A program made the position numbers and the translations under genes. A stretch of 64,000 nucleotides of DNA, from assembly GCA_009760855.2 (NCBI GenBank), contig WPIO01000066.1, forward strand, positions 1,140,501-1,204,500, in the 5' to 3' direction. This document shows, piece by piece, positions 1-10,510 of the stretch (positions are counted from its first letter, which is position 1; each line of letters begins with the position of its first letter). This DNA comes from Cristatella mucedo (Eukaryota > Bryozoa > Phylactolaemata > Cristatellidae). The notes under the pieces are model-generated. The model was not told the DNA's origin and did no database searches. It saw only the letters and a list, made by a program, of their open reading frames with translations.

Positions 1-1019
1 TGATTTAAGCGATAGCAGCCTCCTGCTAGCCATGGAAAAGTTCTAAAAGGTTAGTGGCCAGCCAATAAAATTAAACTCAAGTTAAGCTCTGGAAAACGGA
101 ATGCGGCTATACTGGTTCAAGAACTCATACTTGTGCAAGCTGCATGCACTATTTTGCATTAATCCTGTATCAGCTAGTGTTCAGTCGATGGCATAAGTCG
201 ATCACTGTTGGTGGGCAGCCCAGCCTCAACATTTCTTTGTTTAAAAAAAACTGAACTCAAATATCAACTTCTTTATATTCTTTTGATGATTTGCTATATC
301 TTGTGTTTTTTCCTCAATTTATTGGATACCTTATCGGTTGTATTGACCTTAAGTGCCGATGAGCTTACACGATGTATTCTGTCTTCGCTGAATGCATCAG
401 TGACTGCCTGTAGATATCACGAAATTCAGGATCGACTTTACAGTCATCGTTCAAGCGAAACTGAAGTTTAAACCTATTTTCAGGTCGATCTTATCATACA
501 TTAAAAACAGTTCTGGCTTATTTTTAAGCAGATTTCTTCGTATTGTGACAGACGAGACTTACAGGTTAGGTTACCACCACTTGCATGCTTGAGAACTAAT
601 CTCCCACCACAAGATTAGAACCAACGAACTTTAGACTTTTATCATAAGGATAACTAATAAATTGTGAAACATGAAGTCGCAGTATATTCTAATTTATCTT
701 TGTAGATAAAATTGCATGAAATAGGCATGCCTTGCAATGTTATCACATTAAATTGCACATAATTGTCATGCCATGTAATTCCATCACCTTGCTGGTTTTG
801 TATAGCATTGCAAAAAAATGGCTATAGTCAGGCAAAAATAATTCATTCAATCATCGAACCTTCAAGCACAACTTTGGCTAAACATGACTATGTCAAAAAT
901 GAGACGGGAATATTTTTTTTATAAAACATTCACTATTTTATCTTTAGCAGATTCACCTACCAACTTCCAAAAATATTTGAGTTAATAATTGGTACTGTAC
1001 TTGTAGCATACTTACTTAC
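1..1019. other. intron of gene B, no recognisable feature
   Basis: This is AT-rich sequence downstream of the last visible gene B exon donor. I see no repeat family, RNA gene or plausible exon. The short plus-strand reading frame at 208-471 has no family features. Confidence 0.5.
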
Positions 1020-1367
1020 AAAAAATCGAAATGGTAATTGGTGGCGTTGATACTGCTGGTACTATTGAATAGTTTAGAGTCATGCAAGCCAAGGTTTTGT
1101 TGTTAAGGCCTCTGTTTACGCCCAGAGTTAAAGTGCTAGTCGTGCTGCGTAACTTTGCCTTGCTGCCATACTCGGCACTAGTGCGAGTTACGTTCTTCGT
1201 AAGCAGAATTCCATCGAGAAACCAATAAATCCTCAGTGCTGGCTTTGCATCCAGAGCGTGGCATCTGAATACCATCGTGGAAGCCTGACCTTCGGTTACG
1301 GCAGCCTCACCCTGAAGGTTCAGTTCAGCAGCTTCTAAAATGCGATTAGGGCAAGGCAAGAAACTTG
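1020..1367 (-). CDS. gene B, Ig-like domain exon (fifth visible)
   Basis: This internal exon encodes one extracellular immunoglobulin-like domain of about 116 residues. It starts after the acceptor ending tttcacag and stops before a gtaagt donor, phase 1 at both ends, the usual layout for Ig-domain exons. The domain has the Ig core: EGQAS and then FRC (Cys36) for strand B, IYWFLDG (Trp49) for strand C, STLTL for strand E and LACMTLN (Cys95) for strand F. This looks like an I-set or C2-type domain of an adhesion molecule. Sequons NVT, NKT and NYS support an extracellular location. It lies only 88 bp from the preceding Ig exon. No further exon is visible before the left edge, so the transmembrane or terminal part of gene B is outside the window. 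The Ig fold is well supported; the protein family is not recognised. Confidence 0.82.
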
Positions 1368-1455
1368 CTGTGAAAGCCGAAGAGTTCATGTTACCAAACG
1401 TGTGACCTCATGAAAATCTCTTCTCTTAAGTTAGCAGAGACACCGAGGTACGTAC
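1368..1455 (-). other. 88-bp intron of gene B
   Basis: This short intron separates two Ig exons. The donor is GTACGT and the acceptor ends in TTTCACAG, both in phase 1. It is far shorter than the other introns of the gene, which span 3 to 8 kb and hold repeats. Confidence 0.75.
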
Positions 1456-1812
1456 TTAGTACTGTAAGGGAAAAAGGTCCTGTTGCATTGTAGTTGTTTG
1501 TCGCTACGTAGCAGCTATACACTCCATCCCACGAGACGTTGGCTCTTTCAGAAAACAGCTTAATCTGAAATGTACCAATTTCAGAGATGGGAGCACATCC
1601 AGAGCGAAGCTTCCAAAGTCTGGAGTTCGATCGCCAAGTCACCGATCCCGAATTTGTCGCATTGCAGCCGCTGAACTCTCCATTTTCAGATAGTACACCT
1701 ATCATTGCTTCCACTTTGCGGGACGAACATCGAGCTCTGCATGTGACATTAATTACACTCCCGGCCAGTACTTCGAAGTGGTGCTGATCGCTATCTTCGA
1801 AAAGACAAGCAT
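1456..1812 (-). CDS. gene B, Ig-like domain exon (fourth visible)
   Basis: This 357-nt phase 1-1 exon encodes 119 residues forming one Ig-like domain. The acceptor ends in cctttttag and the donor is gtacgt. Visible core: VINVTC (Cys25), a Trp at residue 60, and the diagnostic strand-F motif DGVYSCYV (Cys101) followed by ATNNYN and the G-strand ending SLTVL. Additional cysteines at 3, 29, 50 and 73 suggest extra disulfides. Four sequons (NVT, NAT, NVS, NAT) predict heavy N-glycosylation, so the domain is almost certainly outside the cell. It is followed after 88 bp by another Ig exon, which would join in frame. The parent family is not recognised. The strand-F motif makes the fold the most secure in the window. 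Confidence 0.88.
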
Positions 1813-2272
1813 CTAAAAAGGACAAGACTTAAGGGAAATTTTTCTTCAAGAAAATTTGCAGCTCAAATTTTGGCATCAAGCAGTAGTTGAAACGCGAAAC
1901 CTCTAATTTCGACTGCTAGACTAACAGCATTAACTTTAAACCTTGCCGGTGGCACAGGTAGACAGCCTCTATCCTAATTTATATTTTGGCAGCTGGCGCA
2001 ATAAAATTATTTACGTATCAACGGCAGAATGGTGTATGCTATACTTCCAACATGGTATGAGCAACCCTTGCTTGCATGCTGAATAAATCTGACCTTATTT
2101 ATTTGTGACTAAGTCCGTACAGCATCACTTCCACTAAACATCAGAGTTAAATACGTCAATTTACTAGTAGAGGCATATTCTAATCGGTAGCACCTCAAAA
2201 AAAAGAACATGTACACAATTTGAATTATATTAATTTATTTATATTATTTATATTTTCTAAATCATAGTTTCA

Positions 2273-2274
<2 letters not shown>

Positions 2275-2324
<50 letters not shown>
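2275..2324. repeat. (AT)n microsatellite
   Basis: An uninterrupted AT dinucleotide run of about 50 bp lies in a gene B intron. Confidence 0.97.
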
Positions 2325-2327
<3 letters not shown>

Positions 2328-2783
2328 CCTATTGGTGAGGACCCGGCCCCTCAAAGGCTCTTTGCTCAAAGTGAATTAATTAATTAATTTCTATAAAATA
2401 GTCAAGATCCTAAAAATCCGAAATATCTCATGGTAAAATGAACCTATCACGTTAAAGCCGATGATGCCAATGCTTTTGTAGCATCAGCTCACGGCTCCGT
2501 ACAGGTATATGAATCCTCAAAGAAAAAGCTGGTGGTCAGTGTTAAAACCCAGCACACGAAGCCAGGGCCCCCGACCCACCCCTCGCTCTACAGCTTGGCC
2601 AGACCTTACTCACGTCTTTCTCGTCGCTCGCAAGAAGAGAATACAAATTGAACTCTGACCGAGGTATAGCTTTATTGACCAATAGAAGGAGATTGGGCTT
2701 CAAACTATGTATATCTGACTGTTATTCTAGGCGTTAACGGGTTTTCGCGAGACCCGGGTCCTACCAGGGACCCCAATAATAGG

Positions 2784-2786
<3 letters not shown>

Positions 2787-2840
<54 letters not shown>

Positions 2841-2859
2841 GTGTATATATATATATGTT

Positions 2860-2905
<46 letters not shown>

Positions 2906-2941
2906 TGTGTGTGTGTGTGTGTGCGCGTGGGTGTGTGTGTT
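2787..2941. repeat. compound (AT)n/(GT)n microsatellite
   Basis: An AT run with GT interruptions passes into a long GT run. It is typical intronic compound simple repeat. Confidence 0.97.
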
Positions 2942-3057
2942 TGAAAGCGACTTCGTCCAATCTCGTTTAATCTATTTTGTGTGTGGCTGAGATCTCATTC
3001 AGAAGATCAGTCGCATGTGTAGTCCCAAAATGTCAGATCCTCTGAAATTTGCTTTTC

Positions 3058-3225
3058 ACTATTTATAGTCAACCTCTCGGAAATGTGATTCAATCTCAAG
3101 CAAAGGCCAATCATTTGTACGCCGATGATTTTCAGTTGTATCTGTCAGAAAAACCATCGGAATACGCGAAAGATGCCAGTTAACTGATTGCATGCTGTGC
3201 ATAAGTTGCATCCCCGATTTTCCCA
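3058..3225 (+). mobile_element. LINE-A fragment, reverse transcriptase catalytic region
   Basis: The translation runs IYSQPLG, then YADDFQLYLSEKPSEYA. This aligns with the IYTQPLG and [17 protein letters not shown] segment of the longer LINE-A copy near 34440 on the minus strand. The YADD box with both catalytic aspartates is preserved, but the fragment is only about 170 bp and ends in a stop. It is a dead piece of an L2/CR1-like LINE. Confidence 0.8.
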
Positions 3226-4764
3226 ATATCCTTTTTCTAAAGCAGGACACAACGTAGGTCTTGTATTGCAAATGGTCCCAAATTAGTGGATGTTAAAACA
3301 AGCCTATCAACTAAATGCTAATAAATCAGTCAGCAATGTTTGGTTATATTGATATCAAGGTATTGAGTTGAGCCCCTTTAATATCTCTGTGGAAATCTGA
3401 AGCTATGAATTAGTACAGTATTTATATAGGTGGTAGATCGGGAAACATATGAATCCACTAGCATCACAAATCAGGGAAGTCTGTAAAGCGGGATTTACTT
3501 CTGTGATGAGTGCCTCTTTCACTTATTCTCACAACTCATTCATTACAGTTAACAGCTGAAATCACTAGGAGTCATCTAAGCATTTATTTTGTTGCATCTG
3601 ATAGGCATGAGAACACTTTCTTTTATCAAATGTGACCTTGTATTACTTTGACCACACAAAATAATCGTACATCAGTAGACTTGACAATCTTAATCGCATA
3701 ACAATATAACTAATAACTTTGTAAGACATTCAAATCAACGAAATAGTGATCCTTAAAAGACCTAAATATGTTTAGCATTATTTGTGAGAATAGACTTTGC
3801 AAAATTAACTGCTGCTCTCTCTGCATGCAATAAGGGTGTCATATTAACAGTAATTTCTGTCACCAGAAAATCATATCGGTTAAACTGCATGTCTAACTAC
3901 TTCGTAGCAAGTAAACGCTGCAACAAAGTTGGACCCACTTTAGGAACCACGGCCACATTTCACGTGCATCTTCTTACAGCCATCTCGACCGAAACCCCTC
4001 ACACTCTCACGGGTCTTCTGAACTTAAAAGAATATGATAATACTAACGAAAAGTGCACTGTCGATAGTATCATGTCTATCTTAGCTCATGTGAATAAACA
4101 AATGAGTTATTTTCATAAATTTAAGGCAGCACTTACTTGTTGCATCTAAAAGAAAAATAGGCCTAAGAGAGAGAGAGAGAGGATATAGAGGGTAAATTAA
4201 CGATGCGGTTTTGTATTGACTTATCGGCTCTGGCGCTTTAATAACCACATTTAAAAGTAAAATGTGCAACTTTTCATAGCGATAATGTGTTCACAATTTT
4301 TTCAAAATAATCAATAAGATTATATGCAAAACAACATAAACGCCTTGAGAAATATTTAACGAAAGAAGTGAGCTAGAAAGACGGATTTAGCTATAGCATC
4401 GCCAGATGTTGTAGGAATGGTTTTAACATAGGAAAATGAAATTTTGTACATATAATTTTATGAGAGATTCGGTTGTAAGTTACAAATATAATTATAGCGA
4501 GAAAAAATAACAGGTAGTGAAAGGAAATTAAGTTAAATGAAAAAAAGAAATGTTGAGTTGTAGGAAAACGATAGTGCAAAAATGAAGAAATTTAACGAAA
4601 GAATTATTACTCCAGCTCTCGGTCATTCAAAAATCACATTCATTGGCTTATGCATCAAGCTAATAATGAAACACCCACTTCGGCAGGAGCAGGTCACTGT
4701 TTGAAACACCATGGCATATTCTTTAATGCCTAGGTCTGCCGTTTAGTTACTTGCCTTTGCTTAC
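3226..4764. other. gene B intron, largely unexplained
   Basis: No repeat family is recognised apart from a short (GA)n tract at 4167-4186. A plus-strand reading frame at 3784-4149 (121 codons) resembles no family I know and is probably fortuitous. A possible 9-nt micro-exon on the minus strand at 4137-4145 is discussed in the findings. Confidence 0.4.
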
Positions 4765-5043
4765 CTGTCCAGGAGATTACGAAGTCTTGGTAGGCCTTTC
4801 GCTCCATGCATGTCAGGATGCAATGGAATTCAGACGGGGAATCGGTCGTTCGATAGGGATCAACCAGCTGTAGTGACTTAGCAGATCCCAAACTTCCACC
4901 GGAAGTGCTGCTATTCCAGAGGCCAAGCCGCCACTCCCAAGTGGCGGTATCGAAAACCGAAACGCATTTCTTCGCTTCACACGTTAAAATCACATTTTCT
5001 TGTACGGGTACTTGACTGGAAAAGCGTGCGGCATCCCGAGGAG
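4765..5043 (-). CDS. gene B, Ig-like domain exon (third visible)
   Basis: This 279-nt phase 1-1 exon encodes a 93-residue Ig-like domain. The acceptor ends in cgtttacag and the donor is gtaagc. It opens with PRDAARFSSQVPVQENVILTC, the usual A to B strand layout, with Cys22. A WEW motif (Trp36 and Trp38) marks strand C and EFHCILTC (Cys75, Cys79) strand F. Cys27 and Cys79 could form a second bridge. One sequon, NSS, is present. The translation outside the chosen splice sites loses the Ig pattern, which supports the boundaries. The neighbouring gene B exons are at 12079-11621 upstream and 1812-1456 downstream, plus possible linker mini-exons. Function is unknown beyond an extracellular Ig domain. 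Confidence 0.85.
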
Positions 5044-5509
5044 CTGTAAACGAGCACATATTAGGTGCAATGCCTCGGTAAGAAGATGAAGTCACTAATA
5101 AAGTAGTCTTGGTGCAGTTAAAGTTTCATTTCTTAAGTAACAAAAGTCGTGTGAAATTTCAACTAAATGTAATCTGCACATGTATTAGTACGTCACGCAT
5201 TTTCACGATATGAAATTATTCGCTTTCAGATAACAAAGATAACTAGAGTGTAAAACATTCAGAATTAGTTTATTGTGGCATATGTATGCCCTTTTTCTCT
5301 TAAATTAATCTACGTAGATTTACTTTTTGGATGAGTTGCTTTGTAACGAATGTCAGTTGAATCATCAAACGTAAAAATCGACCAGGGTTACCGTATGTCT
5401 TGATACTAAACGGTAAATGTTATGCGTGCTTGGAAGCAAGAGATAATGAATATTATAACTGGCGCTGATTTCCTAGCTGAACATCTTAGGTGTCGTTACA
5501 ACACGCTTA

Positions 5510-5652
5510 ATATTAACAATAAGAATACACTTGAGAAAGCGCCCTCAGATAACTCAATCTTTTTCCGGGTGCTTTACATTTGCTAAAAAGGAAACGCGAT
5601 CGAGTGGTGAGTAATATCGTGCTTGATAAACAAAATGAATAACATAGTTTAG
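5510..5652 (-). mobile_element. LINE-B 3' end fragment
   Basis: It carries the LINE-B terminal hairpin block (GCGCC through the TTCTCTGAGG type) preceded on the plus strand by a degenerate ATT tail, with 5'-adjacent LINE-B sequence. It is non-coding debris. Confidence 0.75.
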
Positions 5653-5675
5653 GGTTGAGGCTGATCACGTATCAA

Positions 5676-6000
5676 AGCTTCAGCTCTGCAGGTCCTGGAT
5701 TGGGGAACTCGCTTCCACAATTCTTACGCAACGACAACTACTCTCCTACTGCCGAATACGGCTCATCCTTTTCAGCGGTCCTGAGCTGCTGCTTCCATGC
5801 TATCCACTACCTCGACGTCTTCCCTGACTCTGCTATGCTTCCCACTTTCTCTGTATTGCGTGAGAAGAAGTCTGTTGGCTACCGAATGCTAACCAAGAGC
5901 CGCTTAGGCTGTGAGTTCGCTATGCAAAACTCTCCTGCGTAACACCCTCACGGTCTTTATGACTGTACGGAGTTACGGAAGGAGACACATCACATTACAT
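5676..6000 (+). mobile_element. LINE-A 3' end with (ACATT) tail
   Basis: The reading frame gives GPGLGNSLPQFLRNDNYSPT through KSVGYRMLTKSRLGCE, the C-terminal end shared by all LINE-A copies here. It is followed by the conserved 3' untranslated tip and a short ACATT tail. It is 5'-truncated to about 325 bp and lies between two LINE-B tails in the opposite orientation. Confidence 0.88.
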
Positions 6001-6050
6001 ATCCAGTTAATCGTTGCGCTCCGCAAAACACACAATAATATTCCGAGTAA

Positions 6051-6180
6051 GTAATAATAATAATAGTAATATGGCATATGATGAAGCACCATCAGAGAAC
6101 TCAATCTCTTTCTAGGTGCTTTACATTTGCTGCAATAGGAAATGCAATTTAATGGTGAGTAATGTCATGCCTGAGTTGAG
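6051..6180 (-). mobile_element. LINE-B 3' end fragment
   Basis: An (AAT)n stretch is followed by the conserved block containing CTCAATCTCTTTCTAGGTGC and TTTACATTTGCTGCAA. On the minus strand this is the LINE-B hairpin and terminal ATT repeat. Confidence 0.8.
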
Positions 6181-6557
6181 GCAAGCCATAGTTGAAAACT
6201 CGAACCTTATCGTGCAGCAAATGAGTCGGTTGTTCTATGCCAAACCTCTAAATTATACTGAGCAACAAATCGACAGCCAGAGCTATATAGCAATTGCACA
6301 ATACCAGCCATTGCTAGGAGTTCTCTTGCTTAAAACCCTCTACTCAACTGACAAGTTTGATACTAATAAGACGACCAACTATCACAAAACACATTGGTGG
6401 TTGCTATCATTTGTAGTTCAGGAAGCACCCTATCTCTAATCTCTAAATTGTCATGACCTAGCTGATAGGAAACTTCAACGTTTCGCCGTCCTGCCAGGCT
6501 CAAAAAAGAAAACCTGAAGAAAGGAAACAAAGAAGAAGAAGAAAGAGAAAACCTTAC

Positions 6558-6617
6558 CAGAGACGTTAGTTTCAGGCGATGGTTTGGCAATTTCAGGCGA
6601 CTCGGGTCCCAGTAGCC
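6558..6617 (-). CDS. gene B, candidate 60-nt linker exon
   Basis: The acceptor has a good pyrimidine tract (cttcactgttcag) and the donor is gtaagg. The 60-nt insert is phase 1-1 and open, reading LLGPESPEIAKPSPETNVS. That is a Pro/Ser/Glu-rich stretch with an NVS sequon, as expected for an inter-domain linker. It lies between the Ig exons at 12079-11621 and 5043-4765, and its insertion would keep the frame. No transcript evidence is available and short phase-matched candidates can arise by chance. Confidence 0.4.
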
Positions 6618-7311
6618 CTGAACAGTGAAGAAAGTGTTAGTCATCGGCTGAGGTGGTTTGGGTGACCAGCTATCCGCAACGGTCAAGACTGGCAAGAGGC
6701 AAGTTCGACGTCCAGGTTAGTTGGATCTGGAAAGAGAGCCAGTGAGACCCAACTTTGAGTCACGGTTCGATAGGATATCTATGGTTTTAGTTACGCTACA
6801 TTCTGGTAACTCGTGCATGGTATGCTGTTAGATTCGGACAGTGTTCGAGTTTATTCATGGTTCCTCTGTTATATCAGTTAGGCGAGTTATTGCATAGTGA
6901 TTGAGCTTTGACAGCAAACAAGTTCACTCTCCAGTAACATTTAGGCAGTCGAACCTTTAAATTTGACCAGTGTCCAAGCTATGCTAATTGTTTATGCGGC
7001 GAATATGCTGCCTATGTTGCTAACGTTATAACTGACCAGCGAAAGTAATTGAAAACTGAAAAGCCTAATGAATGTTCATGACTAGTTGCTGTAGGCATAT
7101 CCGAGATTATTGGTGCTGTTTGTAAAACTCTTTAGTTTCGCTTAGAGGCACCAACTCCACCAGCATCATTTGGGTAGCTCAAAGGCTATCCTAAATTAAG
7201 TTATTGGCTTAAGATCTCAGGACAGAAGCTACTACAGTTCTTTTGTAGATAACTCTGTCGTATACCTGCTGTGGCAGTGCAAAAAACCGCGAAACACGTT
7301 TAGATAACTAA
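6618..7311. other. gene B intron, no recognised feature
   Basis: I see no repeat family, exon or RNA gene in this stretch. Confidence 0.4.
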
Positions 7312-7463
7312 AATTGCCGAGCTGGGTTTGTCCTAGCGGTTAAGGTGCTCGCCCAGACCAAGGTCTGACTGAGGTCGTGGGCTCGAGCCCCGAGGCATAT
7401 GTGAAGTGCCTGAATAGAGATTAAGTTCCCTTGGGGCGCTATATAAATGAATTATATTTAAAG
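7312..7463 (+). mobile_element. tRNA-derived SINE with LINE-B-like tail (best copy)
   Basis: The head has pol III promoter boxes: a box A like TAGCGGTTAAGG and a box B like GGGCTCGAGCCCC. The tail, AGAGATTAAGTTC then GGGGCGCTATATAAATGAA, matches the terminal hairpin block of LINE-B. About 150 bp long, it appears complete and is the least diverged copy seen. Confidence 0.9.
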
Positions 7464-7781
7464 TCGACACCCGGAGCTTTTTCATTTTAGGCCGCAATTG
7501 TTAACGTTAGCAGATTAACCTAATAATATATAATAATCTAATAATGTAATATTGTATAATGTATAATAACTTGATAATACATAAAATGCTTGAGCTTATC
7601 CTTCGTCAATATTAACTGTCTTCTGGCAGCGTACAATCGAATAGATTGTCGTACCAGCATAATTGAAGTGTATCTCGACACTAGCTCCGGATGCGAGACC
7701 ACCCACCACGTTTCAGTCGCCCAGTAACGCGTATTGGCAACCTACACAAGCTGTTAATGAGGCCGAGTCTCAACTCATGTG

Positions 7782-8056
7782 TATCTCCGTCTGTAACTCC
7801 GTACAGTCATAAAGACCGTGTGGGTGTTACGCAGGAGAGTTTTGTATAGCGCACTCACAGCCTAAGCGGCTTTCGGTACGCATTTGGTAGCCAACAGACT
7901 TCGTCTCACGTAACAAAGAGAAAGTGGGAAGCATAGCAGAGTCAGGAGAGCAGTTGAAGTAGTGAGTAGCATAGAAGTAGCAGCTCAGGACTGCTGAAAA
8001 GAATGTGCCATAGTCGGCAGTAGGAAAGTAGTTTTCGTTGCGTAAGAGGTTGTGAA
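7782..8056 (-). mobile_element. LINE-A 3' end
   Basis: On the plus strand it begins with the reverse complement of the LINE-A tip (CTCCGTCTGTAACTCCGTAC) and continues into the shared C-terminal coding region, ending near the NSLPQ block. It is 5'-truncated. Confidence 0.85.
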
Positions 8057-9741
8057 AATCACTTTTAGCTCAGTTCTTTCTCTAGCTTCTGCCTACCTAC
8101 AGTTATTAGTTCCAAGCCAACCTAGACCTTTTACCATCAGCTCTTCTTATCCAATAGTTAAGCTCTGCTCCAAATGAACTTACAGTCCCTAAAAGGCAGA
8201 GCATACCGTATGTTGTACGCTCCCGAAGCCTGGAACTCCTGGCAAGGCGCCAACTGAATCAATGAAATTTAAAATATTGGTATTGACATACTTTTTCTTA
8301 CAGTATTAGCCCTGTACCTATGATTTCTGCTTCGTTTGTTTGTTTTGATACAACCATGAATCTTATGTATGTTGATACCTATAAATTTACAACTAACCAT
8401 GGGATTATCCAACTTTAAATGTAGCGGTAAAGCATCAATTAGAGATGACGTACTCTCACCCGCTATATAGATATGTTTTTCTCATTATATCCTTGTTAAT
8501 AAATTCGGAAATGATTTTGAAAAAACGAATCGGTTAATAAAACTAGCTATTTAGGAAACAAAAGCTGATAGCACGTCAATAGGAAGGCCTAGACTGAGTT
8601 ACTCTTCTTCCTTTTTCTTTTTCAGAAACCATGGCAAATTTTTCTCAAAACCCGTGCACATAAATTAGCCTTGACAAGGCAAATGCGTTTACTCAGTTAG
8701 TATTTACGTTCAAATAATCACGGGTCATCTTGCTGTCGTATCATTGTGACAAAAAGTCCGAATGTTAATCAATTTCAACTTGTATACTGATAAACCCTTT
8801 CCATCGCGGTACATTTCTACCTTGACCACTATTTAGCGACACTTAGCCTGGGACAGGATTTCGGAGAATAGGCGCCAATGTGAGTTCGCTGAAAATAATT
8901 TCAGAATCGAATGTATAATGAACGCATCGTTTTCCTGCATTAAGACAGATGATAATGTCTGACCCACAGCTGTGTGGTTTTTAAAGTTGTCGACTTCTTT
9001 CCATACCGGATACTCTAACTTATTCAATGGACTCAATAACTGGAATAAAAGATTCCAGGTGTGCCATAATAATTATAGCTAAACCTACTAATGAGGATAT
9101 TGTCCGAAAGCTGCGTAGTAGGATAGAGTAATGCAGTTTCTATAGCAGCTTTGTAAGCGTGTATAGCATCGGAGACTTCCGCAGTAGCGTTTTGAAAGCG
9201 AAGAAAATTAGTTAATGATTTACAGTGACATTTTCTAACACGAAAAGAAAGATTTGACCATTCATGGAATCGTCAGTTACTGCTATGCTACCAGATCGAT
9301 GTCAGTCGCTATCAGCCAGCTCACAGTTCGCTCACAATCGCAGACTTTAGCTTCTACATTTTATGCTTGGTTGTTCAGTTTCAAAATGCTGAAGTTCAAC
9401 GGCGGCTTGCACTTATTGTAAAATGATCTCCGTTGGCACTCTTCACGTTACCAAAAATAGTTTGTTCTAGCTGCCTGCTTAAAATTTGCATTCAGGCAGT
9501 TTGGCTTTGTTTTTACACGGCTCTCGATTATTGATTGCTGTTACTTTACTAAAAACCCGTTGCATTAGTATGACTACTGCCATATACCTTATCGTCAAGC
9601 TGGGTACAAAAGGACACAGCGTTCACCCTCAAACAGCACGAAGCTCTTGTGTAATAACCATACAGGCCCACCCCAGTTGGCCAACTTGTTACACTCGCCG
9701 GCACAAGCTGATCCGGAATGACCTCAGTCTCCACAATCATT
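8057..9741. other. gene B intron, no recognised feature
   Basis: No repeats or exons are recognised here. Short reading frames on both strands at 8833-9036 and 9486-9743 show no family features. Confidence 0.4.
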
Positions 9742-9905
9742 GAACTCCGTAGGTAGGCTTGTCTGTCGTGAGCATCGCAATTGCCACATCACACCACTTC
9801 TTGGCAACATGCACTGGCTACCAGTCAAGCAACAGATCGAATTTAAGGTTTTGTCGCTAACTTTTAGGTCACTTCATTCTTTTGACCCAGCCTGTGCCAC
9901 CTTTC
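9742..9905 (+). mobile_element. LINE-B coding fragment
   Basis: The translation resembles RLVCREHRNCHITPLLGNMHWLPVKQ then FKVLSLTFRSLHS, the LINE-B C-terminal region typical of L2/CR1 elements. It is truncated at both ends. Confidence 0.8.
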
Positions 9906-10274
9906 TGATTCACGTTTGGTGTGCCCATAACTAGTAAGTTCATTTTGTCATAATTTAATTTGTGAACATTTTGCAATTAATGTGAGGACGTCATAAATGC
10001 GTTCAGCGACGGAATTAAGAGAATTTGAGGTGCTCGAAGGCTGGAAAGGATGAAAGTAAGGTAAAAAAACTAAGTGTCATCTGCATAGATGTGAAAGCCT
10101 AGATGATGCTTGGCTATCATTTCGGTAAGGGGGAAGTATAAACCATGATAAGACCCACACCTAGCAAGAAGCCCTGAGGTAGCCGATATTTAAGAGGTCC
10201 CTCTGATGATCTTTGTCCATTTACGTCAATAATCTAGAGTTCCATTAATGTCACGTGAACATGCATTTTAATGT

Positions 10275-10510
10275 TGAGCAGCCATTATGGCTCACTAGGT
10301 AAGATGGTTGCTTTTCACGACCTTGGCCTCGGGGTCGTGGATTCGAATCGTGCATTGGGCGATTCTTTATCGCCACTGCAAGCAGTGGTGATAGCCGTAA
10401 AGGCTCTTCTGTCGCTATGCAAAAAGAGGCTGTCTAATCATCTAGCATTTTTTATACCTCGGATGATCGTCATCCATTCACGTCATTACTCTTTAGTCTC
10501 CCACTGAGAT
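10275..10510 (+). mobile_element. candidate second tRNA-derived SINE family
   Basis: Box A-like TGGCTCACTAGGTAAG and box B-like GGATTCGAATCG are about 45 bp apart, as in a tRNA gene. The segment lacks the LINE-B-type tail, and cloverleaf pairing looks poor, so a functional tRNA gene is unlikely. A related box arrangement is at 42728-42800. The end of the element is not defined. Confidence 0.45.

Noticed and set aside
3784-4149. Plus-strand frame of 121 codons
   Set aside because: No recognisable domain, no supporting splice or promoter signals, and it lies antisense within a gene B intron.
7312-7400. Possible tRNA gene
   Set aside because: The box A and box B motifs belong to a repeated element with a LINE-like tail found at many positions; it is a SINE head and not a tRNA gene.
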